Assembly: GCF_002104795.1 (NCBI RefSeq)
Contig: NZ_NCXO01000023.1
Location: 1 to 60,733, forward strand
Source: Mycolicibacillus koreensis
GTDB lineage: Bacteria; Actinomycetota; Actinomycetes; Mycobacteriales; Mycobacteriaceae
Length of the DNA stretch: 60,733 nt
Reading direction: 5' to 3'
Position numbers and translations under genes: made by a program
Shown here: in pieces, positions 26,810 through 36,742 of the stretch
Layout: the number at the start of each line of letters is the position of its first letter
How positions within the stretch are numbered: the stretch's first letter is position 1
The notes under the pieces: generated by a model
Seen by the model: the letters and a program-made list of their open reading frames with translations, nothing else
Database searches by the model: none
What the model was told of the DNA's origin: nothing

Positions 26810-27990
26810 GCCGGCCGGCGGCCGCGGTGCTGACCGCGGTGGTTCTGGTCGTCTTCGGCGCCGCGACGCCGTGGGCGCACGCCGACACCGCCCCGAACTG
26901 GTCGGGTCTGGACGCCCGGCACTACGACGGGCCGATCCCGCCGGCCGGGACCCTGATCACCGCGGTGGACCTCGATCCCGCACTGTCGGTGCCCGGTGCG
27001 GCGCGCGCCCTGCGGATCCTCTACGCCACCCCCGACCAGCACGACCAGCCGGCGGTGAGCACCGCGGCGGTGTTCGTCCCGCACGCCGCCCCGCCGCCGG
27101 ACGGGTGGCCGGTGATCGCCTGGGCGCACGGCACCGTCGGGCTCGGCGACGACTGCACCCCGTCGGCGCACCCGCGCAGCGCGCGCGACGACGAGTACCT
27201 GTCGCACTGGCTGGACCAGGGGTACGCGGTGGTCGGCACCGACTATGCCGGGCTGGGCACGCCAGGGCTGATGAGCTATCTCAACAGCGTCACCGAGGCG
27301 CATTCGGTGATCGACTCGGTCAAGGCCGCCCACCAGCTGGATCTGCCGCTGTCGGCGAAGTGGGCGATCGTCGGGCAGTCCCAGGGCGGCGGCGCGGCGG
27401 TCAACAGCGCCTGGTGGGCCAACCGTCTGGCCGCCGGCGACGGCCTGGACTACCGGGGCGTGGTCGCCACCGGCACACCGGCCAACATCGAGCAGGTCGT
27501 GGTGCAGGCCGGCCCGGACTTCGACCCGGGCCCGCTGCCGCCGGCGGCGATCAGCTACACCTCCTACATCCTCGCCGCGCTGCGCGAGGCGCGCCCGGAC
27601 CTCGGTGTCGACGCCGTGCTGAGCCCCCGGGGACGCGAGCTCGTCGACGCGGCCGAGACGGTGTGCAAACCCGCCCTGGACACGCTGGCCGGCACCACCA
27701 CCCTGCCCGAGCTGTTCGTCGCGCCGGTGGCGTCGCTGCCGGGGATCGACGAGGCGCTCGGCGCCTTCATGGGCACCCCGGTCGACGGCTACGACCGGCC
27801 GATCTTCCTCGGCGCCGGGCTGCGCGACACCGACGTGCCGGCCCGGTCCTCGCAGCTGCTCGACGAACAGCTGCGCGCCAACGGCCAGCCGGTGGAGCTG
27901 CACATCTACCCCGACGAGGACCACTCCGGCACGGTGCTGGCCTCGATCCCGGACTCCACCGCGTTTCTGCAGCGGGTGATGGCCGGGTGA
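26806..27990 (+). CDS. Secreted lipase/esterase, secretory-lipase (LIP) family
   Basis: 394 residues from GTG 26806 overlapping the amidase stop (GTGA). A signal peptide (residues 1-27, ending AHA) precedes an alpha/beta-hydrolase of the Candida-type secretory lipase family: nucleophile Ser in VGQSQGGGAA, a C-terminal Asp/His set near DTDVPARSSQLL and DEDHSGTV, and paired Cys. It could hydrolyse lipid or steryl esters outside the cell and so supply the pathway; not shown by sequence. Its stop overlaps the aminotransferase start. Confidence 0.85.
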   Translation: MSRPAAAVLTAVVLVVFGAATPWAHADTAPNWSGLDARHYDGPIPPAGTLITAVDLDPALSVPGAARALRILYATPDQHDQPAVSTAAVFVPHAAPPPDGWPVIAWAHGTVGLGDDCTPSAHPRSARDDEYLSHWLDQGYAVVGTDYAGLGTPGLMSYLNSVTEAHSVIDSVKAAHQLDLPLSAKWAIVGQSQGGGAAVNSAWWANRLAAGDGLDYRGVVATGTPANIEQVVVQAGPDFDPGPLPPAAISYTSYILAALREARPDLGVDAVLSPRGRELVDAAETVCKPALDTLAGTTTLPELFVAPVASLPGIDEALGAFMGTPVDGYDRPIFLGAGLRDTDVPARSSQLLDEQLRANGQPVELHIYPDEDHSGTVLASIPDSTAFLQRVMAG

Positions 27991-29180
27991 ACGGGCCGCT
28001 GGACCGGGTGGCGCTGCGCGCCGGGATCCCGCCGTTTCACGTCATGGACGTGTGGCTGGCCGCCGCGCAGCGCCAGCGCAGCCACGGCGACCTGGTGAAC
28101 CTCTCCGCCGGCCAGCCGAGTGTGGGCGCACCGCAGCCGGTGCGTGCCGCGGCGGCCGCCGCCTTGGACCGCAATGAACTGGGATACACTGTCGCACTGG
28201 GGATCCCGGAGCTGCGCGAGGCGATCGCCGAGTCGTACCGCCGCAGCTACGACCTGACGGTGGGCTCCGACGACGTGGTGGTCACCACCGGCTCCTCCGG
28301 CGGGTTCCTGTTGACGTTTCTGGCCTGCTTCGACCCCGGTGACCGGGTGGCGATCGCCAGCCCCGGCTACCCGTGCTACCGCAACATCTTGACCGCGCTG
28401 GGCTGTGAGGTCGTCGAGATCGCGTGCGGGCCGCAGACCCGCTACCAGCCGACGGTGGCGATGCTCGACGCCGCTGCGGCGAGCGCGCCGCTGGCCGGGG
28501 TGATCGTGGCCAGCCCCGCCAACCCCACCGGCACCGTCATCGCCCCGGAGCAACTGGCCGCGATCGCCGCGTGGTGTGACCGCGAGCAGGCCCGGCTGAT
28601 CAGCGACGAGGTGTATCACGGGCTGGTCTATCCGGGTGCGCCACAGACCCGCTGCGCCTGGCAGAGTTCACGAAACGCGGTGGTGGTCAACAGTTTCTCC
28701 AAGTATTTCGCGATGACCGGATGGCGGCTCGGTTGGCTGCTGGTGCCGCCGGAGCTGCGCCGTGCGGTGGACCGGTTGACCGGCAACTTCACCATCTGTC
28801 CGCCGGCGCTGGCCCAGTACGCCGCGGTGGCGGCGTTCACCCCGGATGCGATCGCCGAGGCCGAGGGGCACCTGCGCCACTACGGCGCCAACCGCACGCT
28901 GCTGCTCGACGGTCTGCGCGCGCTGGGGTTGACCCGGCTGGCCCCTGCCGACGGGGCGTTCTACGTCTACGCCGACGTCGCCGAGCACACCGACGATTCG
29001 CTGGGGTTCTGCGCGGATCTGCTGGCCGGCACCGGGGTCGCGGTGGCCCCGGGGATCGATTTCGATCCGGCCGGCGGGAACAGCTGGGTACGGCTGTCGT
29101 TCGCCGGTCCGACCGCCGACATCACCGAGGGCCTCGACCGCCTCGGTGACTGGCTGCGGCACCGCGGACCGCTGGGGTAG
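27987..29180 (+). CDS. aspB: PLP-dependent aminotransferase, Rv3565 (AspB) orthologue
   Basis: 397 residues, fold type I class I/II aminotransferase. PLP Lys lies in NSFSKYFAMTGWRLGW; NPTGT and SDEVYHGL contact the cofactor; substrate Arg near WVRLSFA. GTG start overlaps the lipase stop. In M. tuberculosis the gene is a KstR2-regulon member, yet its substrate in steroid catabolism is not known. Last gene of the fadD3 operon here. Confidence 0.88.
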   Translation: MNGPLDRVALRAGIPPFHVMDVWLAAAQRQRSHGDLVNLSAGQPSVGAPQPVRAAAAAALDRNELGYTVALGIPELREAIAESYRRSYDLTVGSDDVVVTTGSSGGFLLTFLACFDPGDRVAIASPGYPCYRNILTALGCEVVEIACGPQTRYQPTVAMLDAAAASAPLAGVIVASPANPTGTVIAPEQLAAIAAWCDREQARLISDEVYHGLVYPGAPQTRCAWQSSRNAVVVNSFSKYFAMTGWRLGWLLVPPELRRAVDRLTGNFTICPPALAQYAAVAAFTPDAIAEAEGHLRHYGANRTLLLDGLRALGLTRLAPADGAFYVYADVAEHTDDSLGFCADLLAGTGVAVAPGIDFDPAGGNSWVRLSFAGPTADITEGLDRLGDWLRHRGPLG

Positions 29181-29220
29181 GTTGGCGGAGGTTCCCGCCC
29201 ACACGTTTCTAAGGATCGCC

Positions 29221-29607
29221 ATGACGAGCAGCCGCCGGACCCCCATTCGCCACCTCGCAGTCGGTGTGGCCGCGATCGGTCTGGCGGGGGGAATCGCCGC
29301 CGCCGCACCCGCCGCCGCGGCGCCGCCGTGCACCGCCGGGGCGTTGTCGGCCACCGCCAGCGGCGTGCTCAACCAGGTCTCCGGGTTCTTCGACACCCAC
29401 CCGGAGGCCAACGACGTCGTCACCGCGGCCGCCAAGCAGTCCCCCGAGGACGCCCGCAACTCGGTGCGCGGCTACTTCACCGGCCACCCCGGTGAGCTGC
29501 TGGAGCTGCAGGGCATCGCCCGCCCGCTGACCGACATGCGCAACGAGTGCGGGGTGGAACTCACCCCCGGGCATCTGGCCACCCTGATCGAGACGATCAC
29601 CCAGTAA
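29221..29607 (+). CDS. Secreted hemophore-type haem-binding protein
   Basis: 128 residues, signal peptide about 1-33 (AAAPAAAA), then a small all-helical domain with two Cys (CTAGALS near 37; NECGVEL near 110) and the family pattern FFDTHPEANDVVTAAA, VRGYFTGHPGE, GIARPLTDMRNEC seen in the Rv0203-like MTB hemophore family. AAGGAT precedes the ATG. TAGGTT at 29178 could be its -10. Likely delivers haem; it complements the haem-degrading MhuD gene 25 kb away. Confidence 0.82.
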   Translation: MTSSRRTPIRHLAVGVAAIGLAGGIAAAAPAAAAPPCTAGALSATASGVLNQVSGFFDTHPEANDVVTAAAKQSPEDARNSVRGYFTGHPGELLELQGIARPLTDMRNECGVELTPGHLATLIETITQ

Positions 29608-29612
29608 CGCCA

Positions 29613-30881
29613 TTGAGGCTCGGTGCGCACGAGCGCGCAGCACTGGCCGAGGTCGCGCGGTTCCCGCTGGCCGACGCCGTCGTCGGGCGCCGCTCCCGGC
29701 GTTTCCCGGTGGGCGGGCGGATCCCGGCGGGTGCGTTGGCGTTCACCAGCCGCCGGCCGGTCGCGCCGCTGAGCGAGGTCGAGCGCGCGCTGGTGCTGTC
29801 GTTCGTCGCCGGGGTCACCGGCTGGCACGACGGCATCACCCACCATCCCGGCTACGCCCCGGCGTGGCCCAACTACTCCGGCAGCGCCACCGGGCGCACC
29901 TTCAGCTCGGCGGCCGGGTTCCACACCAGCCGGGTGTTCTTCACCGACGACAGCGGCATCTATCTGCTCGACACCCGCGACCGGGCGCCGGCGCCGATCA
30001 CCGATCTGGCCGACTGGATCGGCGCCACCGCCGAGCAGTACGTGCAGATCTCGCCGCACCGGTTGGAGCTGCCCCGCGAGGAGCCCTACATGGAGGGCCA
30101 CAACACCTGGGTCGCCAACCATCCGGGCAGCCTGCTGGCGTTCCCGGTGGCCGATCTGGCCGAGCATCTGCTGGAGAACCTGTGGTTCTTCGCCGCCAAC
30201 GGCTACCCCATCATCGACGACATCCACGGCCGAGCGCTGCCCGGGATGGGACGGTTCGCGTCGCTGGCGCACGCCGACGACCCGGTGCCGCTGTCGTTCG
30301 TCGAGCAGTACACGCTCAGCGAGGCCAGCGCCGAGCTGGCGATCGCCGCGCACAACGGGATGCTGGCGCTGCAGGCGATCGGGCTGGGCGGGTGGATCTT
30401 CGACGGACTCGACCGGGTGTCGGTGCTCGGCGGATCCGGGGACCCGCGCGCACCCGGTCTGGGGTTTCACGCCGAGCACGACGACCGCTGGGCGATGGCC
30501 AATCCCACGGGCCTGCCGGGCTATTTCGAGACGCTGTGCCCGGCGCACACCGGCTCGGTTGCCGCCGCCGTGGACATGCTGGTGGACCGAAAGTTCGCAC
30601 CCGGCGGCCCGTTTCACCGCGACACCGCCGGGCCGTGGGCCGACACCGCAGCGGTGCGCGCCAGTGCGCTACCGCCGGAGGGGATCGCTGAGTTGGTCAC
30701 CCACCAGGGCACCTACATCGTCGAGGAGTTCGGCAAGCTGCCTGGCACGGTGCCGACCGTGCAGGTGCTGATGTATCTGCAGGCACAGCATCTCGACACC
30801 GACTTCTACGACGAGTTCTTCGACGCCGGAGGTTATCTGCGCACCCACGCCGAGCACCAGCGGCGCTGGCACGGCGGTTGA
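29613..30881 (+). CDS. Conserved protein of unknown function
   Basis: About 422 residues. The start is uncertain: TTG 29613 follows the hemophore stop closely but has no clear ribosome binding site; an upstream in-frame extension would overlap the hemophore. No signal peptide or TM helix is obvious. Conserved-looking stretches are GVTGWHDGITHHPGYAP, FHTSRVFFTDD, EGHNTWVANHPGS and LQAQHLDTDFYDEFF. The His/Trp-rich character suggests an enzyme, but I recognise no family. Convergent with the alkane operon, 21 bp apart. Confidence 0.75.
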   Translation: MRLGAHERAALAEVARFPLADAVVGRRSRRFPVGGRIPAGALAFTSRRPVAPLSEVERALVLSFVAGVTGWHDGITHHPGYAPAWPNYSGSATGRTFSSAAGFHTSRVFFTDDSGIYLLDTRDRAPAPITDLADWIGATAEQYVQISPHRLELPREEPYMEGHNTWVANHPGSLLAFPVADLAEHLLENLWFFAANGYPIIDDIHGRALPGMGRFASLAHADDPVPLSFVEQYTLSEASAELAIAAHNGMLALQAIGLGGWIFDGLDRVSVLGGSGDPRAPGLGFHAEHDDRWAMANPTGLPGYFETLCPAHTGSVAAAVDMLVDRKFAPGGPFHRDTAGPWADTAAVRASALPPEGIAELVTHQGTYIVEEFGKLPGTVPTVQVLMYLQAQHLDTDFYDEFFDAGGYLRTHAEHQRRWHGG

Positions 30882-30902
30882 CCGGACCCGCTTCACATAG
30901 TT

Positions 30903-32090
30903 TCAGACCGCGGTCACTGCGCCGAGCGCCTCGGCGATCGGGGTGGGTGCGGTGAGTTGTTTACGGGCCGAACGGATCTGGGTTGCCATGCCCGCGGCGA
31001 CCACGGCGGTGAGCATGCCGTCACGTTCGTAGTAGGCGAGGAACTCCCGGCCGCGGTCCTCGGCGATGTGCACGGCGTCGCCGGGGTCGGGGTCGCCGAG
31101 GCACTGCAGTTTGAGCTCATACTGGTCGCTCCACACGTAGGGCACCGTCGCCCGCGCCGGCGGGTCCCCGCCCGCCATAACGGCGGCCACCGTGCGGGCC
31201 TGATCGGCGACGTTGCTCCAGTGTGCGATGCGGCGGTGGGTCCGGCCGTACGCCCATGCGGCGACGTCGCCGAGGGCCCACACGTCGGGAACGCTGGTGC
31301 GCCCCACAGGGTCACAGACCACGCCGTTGTCGATCCGCACGCCGCTGCCGGCCAGCCAGTCGGTGACCGGGCGGGAACCGATGCCGACGACCACCAGGTC
31401 GGCGGGCACCGTGGTGCCGTCGTCGAGGGTCACCGACTCCACGTGGCCGGCGCCGGTGACCTCGCCGACCCCGACCCCGGTGCGCACGCTCACGCCCTCG
31501 TCACGGTGCAGGCGGGCGATCAGCGCCCCCACCGTCGGGCCGACCACCGACGCCAGCGGCGCCGGTGCGGGATCCACCAGGGTCACCGCGACGTCGGCGG
31601 CGCGCAGCGCGGCGGTGACCTCACAGCCGATGAACCCGGCGCCGACGACGACAGCGCGCCGCGCCGCCGAGACGCCCGCCCGCAGCGCCACCGCCTGGTC
31701 CACCGAGCGCAGCAGGTGCACCCCGGCCAGCGGCGGGCAGCCCGGCAGCCACCGCGGGGTGACCCCGGTGGCGATGACCAGCCGGTCGTAGCCGATGCGG
31801 GCGCCGTCGGCGAGCACCACGGTGTGCGCGTCGGGGTCCAGCCGGGTCGCTGCGGCCCCCAGCCGCAGGGTGATGTCGTTGTCGCGGTAGAACTCGGCCG
31901 GTTTGAGGGCGACCTCGGCGGGACCGGCCAGCTCCCCGCGCAGCAGCTGCTTGGACAGCGGGGGCCGGTCGTAGGGCGGGTGCGGTTCCGCGCCGACGAG
32001 GGTGATCGCGCCGGTGTCGCCGCCGCGGCGCAGCGCTTCGGCGGTGCGGACCGCGGCGAGCCCGGCGCCGACGATCACCGTGGCGGTCAC
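30903..32090 (-). CDS. Rubredoxin reductase (FAD, NAD(P)H)
   Basis: 395 residues, two-nucleotide-binding-domain flavoprotein: FAD motif [17 protein letters not shown] at the N terminus, second dinucleotide motif [16 protein letters not shown] (about 140), and the C-terminal FAD motif [13 protein letters not shown]. Starts at GTG 32090 overlapping the stop of the rubredoxin gene, so it is the electron donor of the AlkB system. AlkT-like. Last gene of the operon. Confidence 0.9.
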   Translation of the reverse strand: MTATVIVGAGLAAVRTAEALRRGGDTGAITLVGAEPHPPYDRPPLSKQLLRGELAGPAEVALKPAEFYRDNDITLRLGAAATRLDPDAHTVVLADGARIGYDRLVIATGVTPRWLPGCPPLAGVHLLRSVDQAVALRAGVSAARRAVVVGAGFIGCEVTAALRAADVAVTLVDPAPAPLASVVGPTVGALIARLHRDEGVSVRTGVGVGEVTGAGHVESVTLDDGTTVPADLVVVGIGSRPVTDWLAGSGVRIDNGVVCDPVGRTSVPDVWALGDVAAWAYGRTHRRIAHWSNVADQARTVAAVMAGGDPPARATVPYVWSDQYELKLQCLGDPDPGDAVHIAEDRGREFLAYYERDGMLTAVVAAGMATQIRSARKQLTAPTPIAEALGAVTAV

Positions 32091-32269
32091 GGCCGGGCCA
32101 CCTCGACCATCTCGAAGTCGGCCTTGGCCGCACCGCAGTCCGGGCAGCTCCAGTCCTCGGGGATGTCGGCCCAGCGGGTGCCCGGCTCGATGCCGTCCTC
32201 GGGCCAGCCCTGCGCCTCGTCGTACTCGAAGCCGCACTGCAGGCAGCGGAACAGTTTGTAGTCGTTCAT
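32087..32269 (-). CDS. rubB: Rubredoxin (second of pair)
   Basis: 60 residues with the two Fe-binding pairs [12 protein letters not shown] and [10 protein letters not shown] plus the [12 protein letters not shown] core. AlkG2-type electron carrier for AlkB. AGGAGGA lies 5 nt upstream of the ATG. Overlaps the reductase by 4 bp. Confidence 0.92.
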   Translation of the reverse strand: MNDYKLFRCLQCGFEYDEAQGWPEDGIEPGTRWADIPEDWSCPDCGAAKADFEMVEVARP

Positions 32270-32294
32270 CGGTCCTCCTTGTCGTTGTCGGCGG

Positions 32295-32468
32295 CTAGTG
32301 GGTGCTCGCCGGTTCGAAGTCGAACTTCTCGCGCACCGCGCAGTCCGGGCAGGCCCAGTCGTCGGGGATCTGCGCCCAGGCGGTGCCGGCCGGGAATCCT
32401 TCCCGCGGTGCGCCGGTGGCCTCGTCGTAGACGTAGCCGCAGCCGGGGCACCGGTAGGCGGCGGTCAC
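32295..32468 (-). CDS. rubA: Rubredoxin (first of pair)
   Basis: 57 residues from GTG 32468 to TAG 32295, read from the minus strand. Fe ligands: [12 protein letters not shown] and [10 protein letters not shown]. The start overlaps the alkB stop (GTGA), so AlkB and this rubredoxin are translationally coupled. The pair rubA-rubB behind alkB is the standard actinobacterial arrangement. Confidence 0.92.
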   Translation of the reverse strand: MTAAYRCPGCGYVYDEATGAPREGFPAGTAWAQIPDDWACPDCAVREKFDFEPASTH

Positions 32469-33691
32469 GACGCCGCCACCGGGTAGCGGGCGAGGATCTT
32501 CTCGCGCCGGCGCGGGACGATGTTGGCGCGGCTGATGTCACCGTCGTAGTGGTCCAGCACCCGGTGATCCATCAGCCGGCGCCACAGCGGGGTGAGGTAG
32601 GTCAGCCCGATCAGCGCGCCGTAGCCGGCCGGCAGGTTCGGCGAATCGTCGAAGCTGCGCAGCGTCTGGTAGCGCCGGGTCGGGTTGGCGTGGTGGTCGG
32701 AGTGGCGCTGCAGGTGGTAGAGGAACAGGTTGGTGACCATGTGGTCGGAGTTCCAGCTGTGCTGCGGGGTGCAGCGCTCGTAGCGGCCGTTGTCCAGCTT
32801 CTGGCGCACCAGCCCGTAGTGCTCCAGATAGTTCACCGACTCCAGCAGCGACGAGCCGTAGATCGCGTTGATCGCCAGGTACGGGATGAGCCCGAGGCCG
32901 AAGACCGCGATCATCGCGCCCCAGAACACGATCGACATCGCCAGGGCGTTCACCACGTCGTTGCCCGGCCAGGTTGTCGGGTTCCACGGGTTCTTGCCGG
33001 TGCGCCGCACGCGCGCCGCTTCCAGCTGCCACGCCGAGCGGATACCGCCGAAGGTGCTGCGCGGCAGGAACTCCCAGAACGATTCACCGAAGCGCGCCGA
33101 GGCGGGGTCCTCCGGGGTGGCGACCCGCACGTGGTGGCCGCGGTTGTGTTCGACGTAGAAGTGGCCGTAGCAGACCTGGGCGAGGGTGATCTTGGACAGC
33201 CAGCGCTCCAGGGTGTCGCGCTTGTGGCCGAGTTCGTGGGCGGTGTTGATGCCCACCCCGGCGACGGTGGCGGTGGTCATCGCCACCCCGATCTTGCCGA
33301 GCCAGCCCAGACCCTCGGGGTAGCCCAGCCAGGACAGGTCCGAGGCGGTGAACAGGTACGCGCCGAAGATCGCGCTGGCGTACTGGAACGGGATGTAGGC
33401 GTAGGTGGCGTAGCGGTAGTAGCGGTCGCTTTCCAGCTCCGCCATCACCTCGTCGGGCGGGTTCTGCCCGTCGGCGCCGATCAGCAGGTCCAGGGCGGGC
33501 AGCAGGGCGTAGATCAGCATCGGCCCGATCCACAGCGGGATCTGTGCGGCGGTGTGCCAGCCGAGCTGGTTGAGCCCCCACACGATCGGCAGGACGGTGA
33601 ACAGCATCGTGGGCACGAACAGCCCGAGCAGCCACAGGTGCCGCTTCTTGTCGCGCCAGACCGCCGCGGCGGCCGGTTGAGAAGTGACCAT
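32465..33691 (-). CDS. alkB: Alkane 1-monooxygenase AlkB
   Basis: 408 residues, integral membrane di-iron hydroxylase of medium-chain n-alkanes. Six or so TM helices; His boxes HELGHKRD (His152/156), EHNRGHH (His182/186/187) and QRHSDHHAN (His330-334), and the signature NYLEHYGL (about 287-294). ATG 33691 has GGGAGG 10 nt upstream; a longer frame adds 17 unlikely residues. First gene of alkB-rubA-rubB-reductase. No TetR (AlkX-like) regulator is attached. In M. tuberculosis alkB lies near Rv3252c, far from this locus. Confidence 0.95.
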   Translation of the reverse strand: MVTSQPAAAAVWRDKKRHLWLLGLFVPTMLFTVLPIVWGLNQLGWHTAAQIPLWIGPMLIYALLPALDLLIGADGQNPPDEVMAELESDRYYRYATYAYIPFQYASAIFGAYLFTASDLSWLGYPEGLGWLGKIGVAMTTATVAGVGINTAHELGHKRDTLERWLSKITLAQVCYGHFYVEHNRGHHVRVATPEDPASARFGESFWEFLPRSTFGGIRSAWQLEAARVRRTGKNPWNPTTWPGNDVVNALAMSIVFWGAMIAVFGLGLIPYLAINAIYGSSLLESVNYLEHYGLVRQKLDNGRYERCTPQHSWNSDHMVTNLFLYHLQRHSDHHANPTRRYQTLRSFDDSPNLPAGYGALIGLTYLTPLWRRLMDHRVLDHYDGDISRANIVPRRREKILARYPVAAS

Positions 33692-33851
33692 GGTCTTGCA
33701 GAACCTCCCTGGTGAGCGCGGATTTCTTCCGGTATCGCCCACGGTAGGGAGCTCAAGGTGCCCCGGCTATGTCGCCAAAGGCCGACAACTGACCGCGTCT
33801 TCGTCGCCCGGAGACAACCGTGCCCGGGGCTCCGGCAGGTCCTGCAGGTTC
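33692..33851 (-). promoter_or_regulatory. alkB upstream region (160 bp)
   Basis: Non-coding gap between the hsaB stop and alkB. It must hold the alkB promoter unless hsa transcripts read through. I find no KstR or KstR2 consensus in it, and no strong -10. Confidence 0.4.
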
Positions 33852-35398
<1,547 letters not shown>

Positions 35399-36589
35399 TT
35401 AGACCATGGTGTCGCCGGGCGGCAACCCGAACTCGTCGTTGCCGAAGATCACGTAGGCGCGCTCGGGGTCGTTGGCGGCGTGCACCCGACCGGCGTGGGC
35501 GTCACGCCAGAACCGCTGCACGGGAGCGTCGTTGGCCAACGCGGTCGCCCCGGACGCCTCGAAGAGCCGGTCGATCGAGGCGATCGCGCGGCCGGTGGCG
35601 CGCACCTGGTCGCGGCGGGCCCGAGCCCGCAGCGCGAACGGGATCTCCTCGCCGGCGACGAGCAGCGCGTACTCCTCGGAGACGTTGCCGATGAGCTGAC
35701 GCCACGCGGCGTCGATGTCGCTGGCCGCCTCGGCGATGCGGACCTTGGCGAACGGGTCGTCTTTGGTCTTCTCCCCGGCGAAGGCGGCGCGGACCCGCTT
35801 GCCCTGGTGCTCGACGTGGGCGTCGTAGGCGCCGTAGGCCATCCCGACGATCGGCGCGGAGATCGTGGTGGGGTGCACCGTGCCCCACGGCATCTTGTAC
35901 AGCGGCGCGGTGTTGGTCTCATACCCGCCGGCGGTGTGGTCGTTCATCGCCTTGTAGGACAAGAACCGGTGCTTGGGCACGAACACGTCCTTGACGTGGA
36001 TGGTGTTGGAGCCGGTGCCGCGCAGCCCGACCACATGCCAGACGTCGTCGATCTCGTAGTCGCTGATCGGGATCAAGAAGCTGCCGAAGTCGACCGGCCG
36101 GCCGTCCTTGATGACCGGACCGCCGAGGAACGCCCAGGTGGCGTGGTCGCAGCCGGACGACCAATTCCAGGCGCCGCTGACCAGGTAGCCGTCCTTGCCC
36201 TCGACCACGGTGCCCGCCCCCATCGGGGCGTACGACGAGGACACCCGGGTGTTCGGGTCGGTGCCCCACACCTCTTCCTGGGCTTTCTGGTCGAACAGCG
36301 CCAGGTGCCAGTTGTGCACCCCGATGATCGAGGCGACCCAGCCGGTGGAACCGCACGCCGAGGCCAGCCGGCGCACCGCCTCGAAGAAGATCGCCGGGTC
36401 GCACTGCAGCCCGCCCCACTGTTCGGGCTGCAGCAAGGTGAAGAATCCGACGTCCTGGAGCGCCTTGATGTTGTCGTCGTGGACACGGCGCAGGTCCTCG
36501 GTCTCCTGAGCGCGCTCCCGCAACTGCGGCAGCAACTCATCGATACCGGCTAGAACCGCCTGCGCGTCGCGCTGTTGAATGGACGTCAC
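35399..36589 (-). CDS. hsaA: 3-HSA hydroxylase, oxygenase component HsaA
   Basis: 396 residues (Rv3570c, 394 aa). Flavin-dependent monooxygenase with an acyl-CoA-dehydrogenase fold that ortho-hydroxylates 3-HSA, using flavin reduced by HsaB. Family motifs: ACGSTGWVASIIGVHNWHLA, SGAWNWSSGCDHATW, VVGLRGTGSNTI. GTG 36589 has GGGAGG upstream. Divergent from kshB; a KstR operator stands 45 bp upstream. Confidence 0.95.
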   Translation of the reverse strand: MTSIQQRDAQAVLAGIDELLPQLRERAQETEDLRRVHDDNIKALQDVGFFTLLQPEQWGGLQCDPAIFFEAVRRLASACGSTGWVASIIGVHNWHLALFDQKAQEEVWGTDPNTRVSSSYAPMGAGTVVEGKDGYLVSGAWNWSSGCDHATWAFLGGPVIKDGRPVDFGSFLIPISDYEIDDVWHVVGLRGTGSNTIHVKDVFVPKHRFLSYKAMNDHTAGGYETNTAPLYKMPWGTVHPTTISAPIVGMAYGAYDAHVEHQGKRVRAAFAGEKTKDDPFAKVRIAEAASDIDAAWRQLIGNVSEEYALLVAGEEIPFALRARARRDQVRATGRAIASIDRLFEASGATALANDAPVQRFWRDAHAGRVHAANDPERAYVIFGNDEFGLPPGDTMV

Positions 36590-36634
36590 TGCTATTGCCT
36601 CCCGGGAGTCGGGCACTCGGATACAGACAGAGAT

Positions 36635-36648
36635 TAGAACACGTTCTG
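36635..36648. promoter_or_regulatory. KstR operator candidate, hsaA side
   Basis: TAGAACACGTTCTG keeps the AACnnGTT core and the left T but has G for the last A. Confidence 0.75.
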
Positions 36649-36702
36649 ATTCGTGTCGAGTGGGGTATCCCTGCGGCTGGTAGCGATGGGTGGCCGGGTT
36701 TC

Positions 36703-36716
36703 TGTAACCTGTTCTA
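36703..36716. promoter_or_regulatory. KstR operator, kshB side
   Basis: TGTAACCTGTTCTA is a full match to TnnAACnnGTTnnA, 26 bp before the kshB GTG. A TAGTTA hexamer begins at its end and may be the -10. Confidence 0.8.
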
Positions 36717-36742
36717 GTTATGACCGGAAAGAGGATCACGCC

